Origin: Stenotrophomonas tumulicola
GTDB taxonomy: Bacteria > Pseudomonadota > Gammaproteobacteria > Xanthomonadales > Xanthomonadaceae
Length of the DNA: 64,000 nucleotides
Direction: 5' to 3'
Assembly (NCBI RefSeq): GCF_014117215.1
Contig: NZ_JACGXS010000001.1
Coordinates: 806,001-870,000 of the forward strand
In this document: piece by piece, positions 24,803 to 32,606 of the stretch
Numbering within the stretch: position 1 is the first letter of the stretch
Layout of the letters: every line of letters starts with the position of its first letter
Notes under the pieces: model-generated
Database searches by the model: none
Seen by the model: the letters and a program-made list of their open reading frames with translations, nothing else
What the model was told of the DNA's origin: nothing
Program-made: the position numbers and the translations under genes

Positions 24803-27370
24803 TCACCAGCGATAGCGCAGCGTGGCCGACCACGCCCCGCCCGAGCCATCTATCGGCCCGCCATTGGCATAACGGTAGTACTCGTTGGCGGCAAGCAGGG
24901 GCTCGGGCAGCCTGGTGACCTTGCGGTCGAATATGTTGTTGGCATTCACTGCGACATCCCAGCCGCCAACCAGCGTGGCACCCAGCTGCACATCGGTGAT
25001 CCAGATGCCGCCGATGTCATAGGCGATCTCCGCCTGGCCCGCATACGGGCCCGAGGTAGCCACCGTGGTTGGTGAACCGTAGCGCTGGATGGTGCCGTAA
25101 TGGCTCTGGCGCAGGCCGGCGCGCCAGCGCCCCAGCGTCCAGTCCAGGCCCAGCACCTGGCGCGATTTCGGTGCCTTGTACAGCAGTTCGTTCTGCGAGC
25201 CCTGGCTGAACACCGGCACGTCGTAGGCAGCCAGCACCGCGGGGGTGTCGGCCAGCCCGGTGATCTCGGCACGGGTATGGCTGGTGGCCAGCGTCCAGCG
25301 CAGGTTGCCTCCGCGTCCGAGGTCGAAGCGGCCTTCCAGCGTGGCTTCCACGCCCTCGGTGCGGGTGTCGGCCGCATTGATGAAGTAGCGCACGCCATCC
25401 TGCGCGCCCAGCCCGACCGAGGTCACCAGCGCGCCGGTGCCGGGGTACAGGCCTTCGCGGAACGTGGTGGACAGCGCGATGCGGTCGTCCACGTCGATGC
25501 GATACGCGTCCACGGTCAGCGACGTGCCGATCCACGGTTCGGCAACGATGCCCAGGCTCACGCTGCGCGAGGTTTCCGGGCGCAGCGGTTGCGCCCCCAG
25601 CGCCACGGCCTGGGGCGAGCCGGCCTGCACGACATGGTCGGTGAAGAAGTTGCCATTGGAGGTGTTGCGGTATGCCTGCGCGGCCAGCGATGGGGCCTGG
25701 AAGCCGTTGCTGATCGTGCCGCGCAGCGCCACGCGCGGGTTGATCTCGAAGCGGGTGGACAACCGCCCGGTGGTCTCGCTGCCGAAATCGGAATAGCGTT
25801 CATGGCGTGCGGCCAGGTCGATGCGCCAACGCGTGCCCACGTCGGCAGCCACGCCGGCATACACCGCGCTGCTGTTGCGTGACACGTCCACTTCATCTTC
25901 CGGACGGAAGCCCGGCAGCGCCTGTGCACCGCCCAGGCCTGCGCCGAGTACGGTACCGGCATACGGTCCATCCAGCACTGGCTGGCCGCCATGGGTGTAG
26001 GACTGCAGGTCGCCCGCGCCGATCCGGTAGCCCTCGTCGCGATACTCCGCACCAGCACTGAATTCCAGCGGTGCTGCCAGCCAGCCGGTCTGCAGCCGAC
26101 GGCGCAGGTCCAGGTTGTGGGTCCAGGCGCTGTAGCGCAGCCGGCCGATGTAGAAGTCGGTCTGGCTGTCCACGCCGTAGGTGGGGTTGATGCTGTCGTG
26201 CAGGTTGATGTCGATGGTGTCCCGGCCATGGCCGCTGCTGAGGTCCCAGTCCCATTCGCCCAGCTGCCCGCGCACGCCCACGGTAAAGGCACCGTCTTCT
26301 TCGTCCAGGTGTTCGGTGGGGGCGAAGCCATCGGGGTGGATCGCACGTACCACTTCGTTGCGCAATGGCTGGCGGAAGTTCTGCGGTGCCCATGCATCGC
26401 GCTTGGCCAGGGTCAGCAGGCCGTAGGCTTCGGTGGTGGCGCCAAGCGGCAGGCTGGCATTGGCGGTGGCCGTCTTGGTGCGGAACGCGCGGATGCCGCG
26501 ATTCTGCCATGCGTGATTGTCGCGGGTGGCTTCGCGCGGATCGGCGGTAGCGCCGGCGGGCAGGGTAGGGTTGCTGGCCTGGTTGCCGCCGGGGCGGACC
26601 GGATTGCCGGCCGCATCGCGCGGGAAGTAGTACAGGAAGCTGTCGCGCGCCGGGCTGGTGTAGTCGGTGGCTTCCTGGTCGTCGATCTGCGCGGCCAGGT
26701 GCAGGTAGCCGCCATCGCCGATGCCGAAGCCTGCATCGGCCTGGATGACCCTGGCCCGGCCGTCGCCGGCGAAATACTGGCCATCCCGGTAGGACACGTT
26801 GCCACCTTCGCGTCGCTTGTTGGTCACCACGTTGATCACGCCGGCGATGGCATCCGAGCCGTAGATGGCCGATGCACCGTCGCGCAGCACTTCGATGCGT
26901 TCGATCGCCCCGGTGGGAATCAACGCCAGGTCGGCCGGCGATGCGCCACCGAAACCGCCGGCACCGAGCAGCGCGGTGGAGTGGCGCCGCTTGCCGTCGA
27001 TCAGCACCAGCACGTGGCTGGCGTTGAGCCCACGCAGCTGGCCGGCCCGCACCATGCTGTTGAGGTCGCCGGTTTCCAGTGGCAGGTTGAAACTGGGCAC
27101 GGTGGTGTTGAGTACGTCCAGCAGGCTGGTGGCGTTGGCGGCGCGGATGTCCTCGGCCGAGATGATGTCGATCGGCGCGGCGCTTTCGCGCACGGTGCGG
27201 CCGGTGGCGCGCGTGCCGGTCACGGTGACCGTATCCAGCGTGGCCGCATGGCCGGCCGCGTCGGCGCTGGCGTCCGCATCGGGCCCGCCGGCCGCTGTGG
27301 CAGCGAAGGGCAGCACGAGGATGGAAAACAGGGTGGCAGGCAACGGATGACGCCGTGGAGGGTGCGGCAT
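24803..27370 (-). CDS. TonB-dependent receptor, last gene of a redox-protein operon
   Basis: An 855-residue receptor with a signal peptide (LPATLFSILVLPFAATAAGG), a TonB box LDTVTVTGTRA, a plug with TSLLDVLNTTVPSFNLP, LRGLNASHVLVLIDGKRRHSTALLG and ASAIYGSDAIAGVINVVT, and a long barrel ending LRYRW with a C-terminal aromatic residue. The GKRRHS-type plug marks a large subgroup without a known ligand. It lies 48 bp downstream of a TlpA gene in a run of six minus-strand genes encoding redox proteins. That suggests the imported or sensed molecule is redox-active or a metal complex; this is inference only. The ATG at 27370 gives a normal signal peptide. Confidence 0.88.
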   Translation of the reverse strand: MPHPPRRHPLPATLFSILVLPFAATAAGGPDADASADAAGHAATLDTVTVTGTRATGRTVRESAAPIDIISAEDIRAANATSLLDVLNTTVPSFNLPLETGDLNSMVRAGQLRGLNASHVLVLIDGKRRHSTALLGAGGFGGASPADLALIPTGAIERIEVLRDGASAIYGSDAIAGVINVVTNKRREGGNVSYRDGQYFAGDGRARVIQADAGFGIGDGGYLHLAAQIDDQEATDYTSPARDSFLYYFPRDAAGNPVRPGGNQASNPTLPAGATADPREATRDNHAWQNRGIRAFRTKTATANASLPLGATTEAYGLLTLAKRDAWAPQNFRQPLRNEVVRAIHPDGFAPTEHLDEEDGAFTVGVRGQLGEWDWDLSSGHGRDTIDINLHDSINPTYGVDSQTDFYIGRLRYSAWTHNLDLRRRLQTGWLAAPLEFSAGAEYRDEGYRIGAGDLQSYTHGGQPVLDGPYAGTVLGAGLGGAQALPGFRPEDEVDVSRNSSAVYAGVAADVGTRWRIDLAARHERYSDFGSETTGRLSTRFEINPRVALRGTISNGFQAPSLAAQAYRNTSNGNFFTDHVVQAGSPQAVALGAQPLRPETSRSVSLGIVAEPWIGTSLTVDAYRIDVDDRIALSTTFREGLYPGTGALVTSVGLGAQDGVRYFINAADTRTEGVEATLEGRFDLGRGGNLRWTLATSHTRAEITGLADTPAVLAAYDVPVFSQGSQNELLYKAPKSRQVLGLDWTLGRWRAGLRQSHYGTIQRYGSPTTVATSGPYAGQAEIAYDIGGIWITDVQLGATLVGGWDVAVNANNIFDRKVTRLPEPLLAANEYYRYANGGPIDGSGGAWSATLRYRW

Positions 27371-27417
27371 GACAGGGGTCCGGGTTGGAAGCAGGGCGGA
27401 AGCCAAGGGGGGCAGGT

Positions 27418-27957
27418 TCACTTGGCCGTCCCCGCGATCGCTGCCCATTGCGCCAGCTCGGCCGCGTCCAATGGGCCGTGGTGGGTACGCAGCACGCGGC
27501 CTTCGCCATCCAGCAACACGGAGAACGGCAGCGTGCCAGCGCTGTTGCCGAAGCGTGCCGCGCTTCCGGGCGGGCCATCAGGCTCCACCAGTTGCGGATA
27601 GGTCAGCTTCAACTGGTCGCGCAGCGCGGCCGCGGCATCCGCTTCGTCCAGCGCGACCCCGACCACGCGCAGGCCGCCCGGCACTTTCCCCTGTGCCTGG
27701 GACAGGCGCTGCAGGTCCGGCAGCTCTTTCAGGCAGGGGCCACACCAGCTGGCCCAGTAATTGAGCAGCACCGGCCGGCCTTTCCATTGTTCCAGGCTGG
27801 CGCTGGACCCATCCAGCGTGGTCCAGTGCAGGGCGGGCGCCTGCTGGGCGAAGCAGGGGGCGGCGAGCAGGAGGAAGCCGGCGAGCAGCAGGCGGCGGAG
27901 GTTTCGTGATGGGGAGGCCCCATCATCTGTGAGCAGGCGGGTTGCATGGCGGGTCAT
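27418..27957 (-). CDS. TlpA-like periplasmic thioredoxin
   Basis: A 179-residue membrane-anchored or secreted thiol-disulfide reductase. A hydrophobic segment (LLLAGFLLLAAPCFA, ~23-37) exports it. The thioredoxin fold then carries the redox site WCGPC (71-75), preceded by LLNYWASW, and the cis-proline segment TLPFSVLL. TlpA proteins keep periplasmic cysteines reduced, for example in cytochrome c and copper-site maturation. Its start overlaps the stop of the upstream cytochrome peroxidase gene by 4 bp (ATGA). A di-heme cytochrome and a DsbD N-domain in the same operon are natural partners. Confidence 0.9.
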   Translation of the reverse strand: MTRHATRLLTDDGASPSRNLRRLLLAGFLLLAAPCFAQQAPALHWTTLDGSSASLEQWKGRPVLLNYWASWCGPCLKELPDLQRLSQAQGKVPGGLRVVGVALDEADAAAALRDQLKLTYPQLVEPDGPPGSAARFGNSAGTLPFSVLLDGEGRVLRTHHGPLDAAELAQWAAIAGTAK

Positions 27958-28955
27958 TGGGTAGCGGCTTTGGTCTGGGGCTGCAGGTGGGCGAAGCGGT
28001 CGTCGGTGAGCGTGAGCAGGAACTGCTCGATGTCATCGATTTCGCCGGCGGTCAGGCGCAGCGGATCGCGCAGCTGCGCATCGCGGCCGATCGAATCGGG
28101 GATCACCTTGGAGGGGTCGTCGTAGTAGACGATGACCTCACGCAGGGTCTTGAACATGCCGTTGTGCATGTACGGCGCGGTCAGGGCGACGTTGCGCAGG
28201 CCGGGAACCTTGAACTCGCCCTTCTGCGTGGCGTCGCCGGTGATCGCACCGCGGCCTTCATCGTTGAACTGGCGACCGTTGTAGATGCCGATGTTCTTGA
28301 ACCGGTCGGAGGTGAAATCCTCGCCGGCATGGCAGCTCACGCACTGCGCCTTGCTGATGAACAGCAGCCGGCCGCGCTTGGCCGCCTCGCTGATCGCATC
28401 GTCCTGGCCCAGCACGTAACGGTCGTAGGGACTGTCAAAGGTATTGAGGGTTTTCTGGTAGGCCGCCAGCGCGCGGCCCAGGGTGCGTCGCGTGGGTGCG
28501 GCGCTGTAGGCATCCTCGAAGCGCTGCACCCACTTCGGGTCGGCCACCAGGCGTGCCACGGCTTCGTCCACCGGCAGGTCCATCTCCACCGGGTTGGCGA
28601 TCGGTGCCAATGCCTGCTCCTCCAGCGTTTCGCTGCGACCGTCCCAGAAAAAGCGGGTGCGGCCGGCGCTGTTCATCACCGTCGGCGTGTTGCGCATACC
28701 TTCCCGTCCTTCCACGCCCAGGCTGACGACGCGGTCATCGGAGAACGCCTTCTCGGGTTTGTGGCAGCTGGCGCATGAAATCGTGCGGTCGCGCGACAGG
28801 ATGGGGTCGAAGAACAACTGGCGGCCCAGCTGCGCCCGGGCGTCGTCGGACAGGTCGCCATCGAAGGTGGGTGGGTCGGCCGACAGCACCGGGCCCAGCA
28901 TCAACGCCAGTGGCAGGCCGACCAGCAGGGCAATGGACAGGGTGGGACGGGGCAT
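27954..28955 (-). CDS. Di-heme cytochrome c peroxidase (CcpA/MauG family)
   Basis: A 333-residue periplasmic protein with a signal peptide (ALLVGLPLALMLGPVLSA) and two heme c sites, CASCH (61-65) and CVSCH (205-209). Family segments are present: LGRQLFFDPILSRDRTISC, NTPTVMNSAGRTRFFWDGR, and GEFKVPGLRNVALTAPYMHNG, whose methionine is a probable distal ligand. It reduces hydrogen peroxide to water using electrons from cytochrome c or, in MauG-like members, oxidises protein residues. The ATG at 28955 is chosen for the signal peptide. It is 15 bp downstream of the DsbD-domain gene and overlaps tlpA by 4 bp. Confidence 0.92.
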   Translation of the reverse strand: MPRPTLSIALLVGLPLALMLGPVLSADPPTFDGDLSDDARAQLGRQLFFDPILSRDRTISCASCHKPEKAFSDDRVVSLGVEGREGMRNTPTVMNSAGRTRFFWDGRSETLEEQALAPIANPVEMDLPVDEAVARLVADPKWVQRFEDAYSAAPTRRTLGRALAAYQKTLNTFDSPYDRYVLGQDDAISEAAKRGRLLFISKAQCVSCHAGEDFTSDRFKNIGIYNGRQFNDEGRGAITGDATQKGEFKVPGLRNVALTAPYMHNGMFKTLREVIVYYDDPSKVIPDSIGRDAQLRDPLRLTAGEIDDIEQFLLTLTDDRFAHLQPQTKAATQ

Positions 28956-28969
28956 GGCGACACGCACGT

Positions 28970-29422
28970 TCAACGCGCGACGACCTCCTTCTGCACCAGC
29001 TCGCACAGGCCGCTCTCTTCGAAGCAGACCTGGGCGCGCAGGGTTGCGTTGACCGGGTCGCTGCCCTTGGCCAGTGGCAGGCGCAGCTGCCCGCGTTCGC
29101 TGAAGTAGGTGTAGCGGTATTCGCCGGCGAAGCCCCGGCCATGGCCTTCCTGCGAGCTCACAGAGCGCAATGGACCGGCCGGTTCGGCCTTGTCGGCCAG
29201 TGTCAGCCGTGCCGCGCGCGGCCCGATCTGTGGCTGTTCGAAATCGGACGCGTACAGGATCCAGCCGGGTTCGATGCTGGCATCGATCACCAGTTCACGC
29301 GAGCCATCGGCTGCTGCCTCCAGGCGTGGCTGCAGTTGCACCCGTTCCGGCTCACCGGCGCTGGCAGCCGAAGCCCCCAGCAGCCCGGCGGCCAGGACCA
29401 GGGTGGTAGCGGCGTGCCTCAC
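28970..29422 (-). CDS. Stand-alone DsbD N-terminal (alpha) domain protein
   Basis: A 150-residue periplasmic protein with a signal peptide (TTLVLAAGLLGASAASA) followed by an immunoglobulin-like fold matching the N-terminal domain of DsbD (RELVIDASIEPGWILYASDF, then GEYRYTYFSERGQLRLPL). Two cysteines, Cys133 and Cys140 (QVCFEESGLC), stand where DsbD-alpha has its redox pair. Full DsbD also has an eight-helix membrane core and a C-terminal thioredoxin domain; neither is present here. The protein would need electrons from another DsbD or from the neighbouring TlpA proteins. It overlaps the YceI gene by 4 bp and precedes the di-heme peroxidase. Confidence 0.82.
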   Translation of the reverse strand: MRHAATTLVLAAGLLGASAASAGEPERVQLQPRLEAAADGSRELVIDASIEPGWILYASDFEQPQIGPRAARLTLADKAEPAGPLRSVSSQEGHGRGFAGEYRYTYFSERGQLRLPLAKGSDPVNATLRAQVCFEESGLCELVQKEVVAR

Positions 29423-29997
29423 TGCTGCACCGCCGAGGCCTCGGTGGTGATGCGCAGCTGCACTTCATCGGCGATGTTGGGCAGGAAGCCGGTCAGGCCG
29501 AACTCGCTGCGACGGATGACGCCGGTGGCATCGAAGCCGATGAGCGGCGTCTTGCGGCTGGGGTGTTCGCCGATCTTGTTGAGCGTGGCATCCAGCACCA
29601 CCGGCTTGGTGACGCCGTGCAGGGTCAGCTCGCCGTTGATCTTCAGCCGGTCCTTGCCCTGCACGGCGACCGACGTGCTGCGGAAGCTGGCCTGCGGATG
29701 CTGGGCGATGTTGAACAGCTTCTCGCCCTTGACGATCTCATCCAGCTTCGCCACGTGGGTGTCCAGCTCGGCGAGCGGGATGTCCACTTCGACGCGTGCA
29801 CTGGCCGGCTGCGCCGGGTCGTAGACCAGGGTGCCGGCACCGATGCCGGCGCGACCGGTGGGGAAGGAGAAGCCGTTGTGGTTCCAGGTAAACAGCACAT
29901 CGGTATGGGTCGGGTCGAGCTGGTAGGTCACCGGGGCCGCAATGGCGGGCGTGGCCAGGGCGGTGGAAAGCAGGGCCGACAGCAGGGAGGTACGCAT
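29419..29997 (-). CDS. YceI-family periplasmic lipocalin-like protein
   Basis: A 192-residue secreted protein. After a signal peptide (LLSALLSTALATPAIA) comes the YceI beta-barrel: YQLDPTHTDVLFTWNHNGFSF, then EVDIPLAELDTHVAKLDEIVKGEKLFNI, the FRSTSV strand, INGELTLHGVTKPVVLDA and GFDATGVIRRSEFGL. YceI proteins bind isoprenoid or other amphiphilic molecules in an elongated cavity and are often induced by high pH or osmotic stress. Starts at 29997 (ATG) and 30003 (GTG) are both possible; I used the ATG. It overlaps the DsbD-domain gene, indicating co-expression with redox proteins. Confidence 0.9.
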   Translation of the reverse strand: MRTSLLSALLSTALATPAIAAPVTYQLDPTHTDVLFTWNHNGFSFPTGRAGIGAGTLVYDPAQPASARVEVDIPLAELDTHVAKLDEIVKGEKLFNIAQHPQASFRSTSVAVQGKDRLKINGELTLHGVTKPVVLDATLNKIGEHPSRKTPLIGFDATGVIRRSEFGLTGFLPNIADEVQLRITTEASAVQQ

Positions 29998-30116
29998 GGA
30001 CACGATCTCGGAAGAGGCGCGCGGTTCCCCGCGGCATCAACGTGGATGCCGTGCAGGTACAGCGTCGCGGGACGGGGGCGACGGCCGGCGGAGGTGCCGG
30101 CCGGTCGCGGCGTGGC

Positions 30117-31472
30117 TTACGGCGAGGCGGGTGCCGCCACGGCCAGGGCCGTCGGCGATGCCGTTGCCGGAGTGGCGCTGGCGGTGCTGGCGAACGGATC
30201 GGGTTCGGCGATCAGCGTATCGAGCAGCCCGTTGAACTTGGCAACGTAGTCCTTGTAGTACTCGCCGGTCACCGTGCCGGTGTAACCGGTGTAGATCTCG
30301 CGGACCTTGCCGTCGCGGCCGATGATGATGGTGGTCGGGAAGGCCGCCATGTAGTTCAGGCCCTTGAGCTTTTCGGTGGCGACCTTCTTGTCTGCGATCC
30401 CGCCGAACACGATGTCGTAACGGATGTCGAAGTAGTCCTTGAAGGTGGTCAGCGCCTTCTGGAAGTAACCGAAATCATCCTCCTGCTCGAAGGCGACGGC
30501 CACCGCTTCCACGCCGCGGTGCTGGTTCTGCTTGAACCAGGGCGCCAGGAAGTAGGTCTGGTCGGTGCAGTTCGGGCACCAGGTGCCGATCACCTCGACG
30601 ATGACCACCTTGCCCTTGTACTTGTCGTCCTTCAGCGAAACCTGCTTGCCCTGCAGGTCCGGGAAGCTGAAATCGATATGGTCCTGGCCATCCTTGAGGA
30701 AGGTGAGCTTGTACGGATCGGGCAGCTCGACCTTGTCGCTCTTCTCGCCCTCGAACTTGACCACGTTGTAGATGCCGCTGCCGAACGAGCCCTGGATGTT
30801 GCCGTCCTCGTCGATGGTGCCGCGGATCAGCAGTGGGCTGGGGCCGCTGAAGCCGGACAGGTAGAAGCGGTCGCCCTGCACGGTGCCTTCCAGCTCGCGG
30901 GTGTCACCGACCACGGTCATGAACACGCCCGACAGGTGGTTGCCTTCCTGCTTCAGCAGCGCAACCTGGTTGCGCTTGTCCTGGCGTGCGGCCTTGTCGA
31001 TGGTCTGCACGGCCCATTTGCCGCTGAGGTCTGCAGCGGGCGCTTCGTCCTGGCCCGGCTTGACGAAACGCCAGTCGGCGCCGTGTTCGGCGGTGAAGGC
31101 CAGGTTGCGTGCACCGTTGCGGCTGGGCACCAGGTCCTTGTACTGGCCCGCCAGGTGCAGGCCGTCGTCGGACACCTTGCCTTCCAGCACGGCGTCATAG
31201 GTGTTCATGCGCACCGAGAACGTGCCGTCATCGCGCGGGGTAACCTTGAACTTGTCGGTGCGCGAGCCGTTGAGCAGGGTGAAGGTCGCGTCCTGCGCCC
31301 GCTTGCCCTTCACCTCGAAATTGAACGGGACCGGGTCGCCGTCGATGTTGAACTCGCCGCGCCACACGCCTTCGGCGGGAAACGCGGCCTTGCCTGCGGC
31401 AAACGAGGCAAAGGGCAGGGCAGATGCAAACAGCAGGGTCGCGAGAGCGCGGCCAGGGAACGGCAGTGTCAT
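30117..31472 (-). CDS. TlpA-like disulfide reductase with a large N-terminal beta domain
   Basis: A 451-residue secreted protein, presumed first gene of the redox operon. The signal peptide (residues 8-26) is followed by ~240 residues of repeated beta-rich sequence (EGVWRGEFNIDGDPVPFNFEV, then a similar DLSGKWAVQTI unit). Its function is unknown; it may be lipocalin- or jelly-roll-like. The C-terminal third is a TlpA/AhpC-type thioredoxin domain: FSFPDLQGKQVSL, redox site GTWCPNC (297-302), and FPTTIIIGRDGKVREIYTGYTG. It ends in a low-complexity alanine/proline/serine tail of ~25 residues. It reduces disulfides in the periplasm; the beta domain may recognise the target. A 119-bp gap separates it from the YceI gene. 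Confidence 0.85.
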   Translation of the reverse strand: MTLPFPGRALATLLFASALPFASFAAGKAAFPAEGVWRGEFNIDGDPVPFNFEVKGKRAQDATFTLLNGSRTDKFKVTPRDDGTFSVRMNTYDAVLEGKVSDDGLHLAGQYKDLVPSRNGARNLAFTAEHGADWRFVKPGQDEAPAADLSGKWAVQTIDKAARQDKRNQVALLKQEGNHLSGVFMTVVGDTRELEGTVQGDRFYLSGFSGPSPLLIRGTIDEDGNIQGSFGSGIYNVVKFEGEKSDKVELPDPYKLTFLKDGQDHIDFSFPDLQGKQVSLKDDKYKGKVVIVEVIGTWCPNCTDQTYFLAPWFKQNQHRGVEAVAVAFEQEDDFGYFQKALTTFKDYFDIRYDIVFGGIADKKVATEKLKGLNYMAAFPTTIIIGRDGKVREIYTGYTGTVTGEYYKDYVAKFNGLLDTLIAEPDPFASTASATPATASPTALAVAAPASP

Positions 31473-31785
31473 GGGATTGCTTCCAGGTAGTTGCCTTGGT
31501 CGCGCCAAGTCGCCGGAAATGCAGCACCCCCTTTCCTGCGCTGCACCCGAGTAAACAGCCATCCGTGGCCATGTCGCTGCGCCTGCATGGCGTGGGATGG
31601 ATTATTGCCATGACTGTTGGGCAAAAGTTCAGCTTCGCTTGGAAGCGGATTGCATCTGCTTATTCGCTGTTTCGACGATGGCCAGCTGATAACCGAATGG
31701 GTATCAGCGGCGGGTGGAGCGGGTCATGTCGGCCTGGCCCGCGGCGCGGACCGGCCGGGCGCCAGCACGCCATGGCGGCTTGGCG
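31473..31785. other. 313-bp spacer without a convincing gene
   Basis: This space lies between the start of the redox operon (31472) and the end of the lipoprotein gene (31786), both on the minus strand. Short frames crossing it have no family resemblance. It holds two inverted repeats. TTGCC-N10-GGCAA is near 31605-31624. GCTGATA-N10-TATCAGC (31685-31691 with 31702-31708) could be an operator of the operon or the terminator of the lipoprotein gene. No strong sigma-70 promoter is visible by eye. Confidence 0.45.
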
Positions 31786-32463
31786 CTATCGCCAGCGCAC
31801 GGCGGCCAACGCCTTGGACAATCGCGCCTGGGCTTCCTGCTGGCTGAAAGGCGGCGTGCGCGGCGGGTCGTAGACCTCCGGCCGGGTACCTGCGACGACC
31901 AGGTCGATCGCGTAACAGTTGCCATCGCGGATTGCACGGTAACTGTCGGCTGATACGTAATGGCTCATGGCCGCATCGCCCACCTTGAAATGCGTAAAGG
32001 GGACGCCGCCGATATCCACCGTATCGGGCGATGCCGGGCCGGTGGCTTCGGCTGGCAATGCCAGGCACGCTGCCACCGATGCAGCGTCATCGCTGCGGCC
32101 AATACGCATTTCACCCGTGGTGATCCTGTCCGAGCCATCCAGTACCAGGCCCACCAGCGGGGTGCCGATGCTGTCCGGTTCGGCGAACAGCTTCCAGCTG
32201 GCGGCGGTCAGGATGCCGGTGTTGAAGTCGTGCGTGATGCGTGCGCCGTCCACGGGGGCGATGGTGATGCCGGAGCCTGGATCGGAATAGGCAGGCTGAT
32301 CCAGGGCCGTTGCAGCCGGGACAGGCGTCGGTGGCGTGCCGTTGCCCGTTTCCGTCGTGGCGGATGCCGCGGCATCGTCGGCGTCGTGCGGAGCGCAGGC
32401 GGCTACTGCCATGGCCATCATCAATAATGAAAGTGCGGGAGTCGCGTATCTGCCCATGCGCAT
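31786..32463 (-). CDS. Hypothetical lipoprotein
   Basis: A 225-residue protein I do not recognise. Its N-terminus is a lipoprotein signal (LSLLMMAMAVAAC, lipid-carrying Cys at residue 23), followed by a low-complexity Asp/Ala/Thr/Pro linker to about residue 55. The folded part (~60-225) is mixed polar sequence with two cysteines. It includes GTPLVGLVLDGSDRITTGEMRIG and GVPFTHFKVGDAAMSHYVSADSYRAI, ending DPPRTPPFSQQEAQARLSKALAAVRW. The latter pattern resembles small envelope proteins that carry a C-terminal helix, but no function can be stated. Starts at 32463 and 32457 are equivalent. It is divergent from the GH115 gene. Confidence 0.7.
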   Translation of the reverse strand: MRMGRYATPALSLLMMAMAVAACAPHDADDAAASATTETGNGTPPTPVPAATALDQPAYSDPGSGITIAPVDGARITHDFNTGILTAASWKLFAEPDSIGTPLVGLVLDGSDRITTGEMRIGRSDDAASVAACLALPAEATGPASPDTVDIGGVPFTHFKVGDAAMSHYVSADSYRAIRDGNCYAIDLVVAGTRPEVYDPPRTPPFSQQEAQARLSKALAAVRWR

Positions 32464-32576
32464 CACCAGTTCTCCAGGAGCGGCCACTATGCGCCCGGAA
32501 GGGTTGATGATTCGTGGAGGAGTTGCGCAACGCAGCAAGACCGCGGCACGGGAGTGGGCTACATTCGATCCATTGA

Positions 32577-32590
32577 TGGTAGCGCTACCA
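32577..32590. promoter_or_regulatory. xyl-box-like operator TGGTAGCGCTACCA
   Basis: A perfect 14-bp palindrome with central CG, 17 bp upstream of the GH115 start codon. It differs by one base from the xyl-box (TGGTAGCGCTAACA) that I recall for the XylR (LacI-family) regulon of Xanthomonas xylan-utilisation genes. Because the gene it precedes is a glucuronoxylan enzyme, repression by a XylR-like LacI protein is likely. No such regulator gene is in the window. Confidence 0.68.
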
Positions 32591-32606
32591 CCGGGGATGC
32601 GAACTG

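Noticed and set aside
25893-27578. 561-residue minus-strand frame overlapping the redox-operon receptor in another frame
   Set aside because: Arg/Ala/Gly-rich out-of-frame translation; the receptor frame has signal peptide, plug and barrel motifs.
27954-28955. Di-heme peroxidase as MbnH of a methanobactin-type MbnP/MbnH pair with the receptor
   Set aside because: No MbnP-like four-cysteine copper protein is encoded nearby. The neighbours are TlpA, DsbD-domain and YceI proteins, so the simpler CcpA/MauG label is kept.
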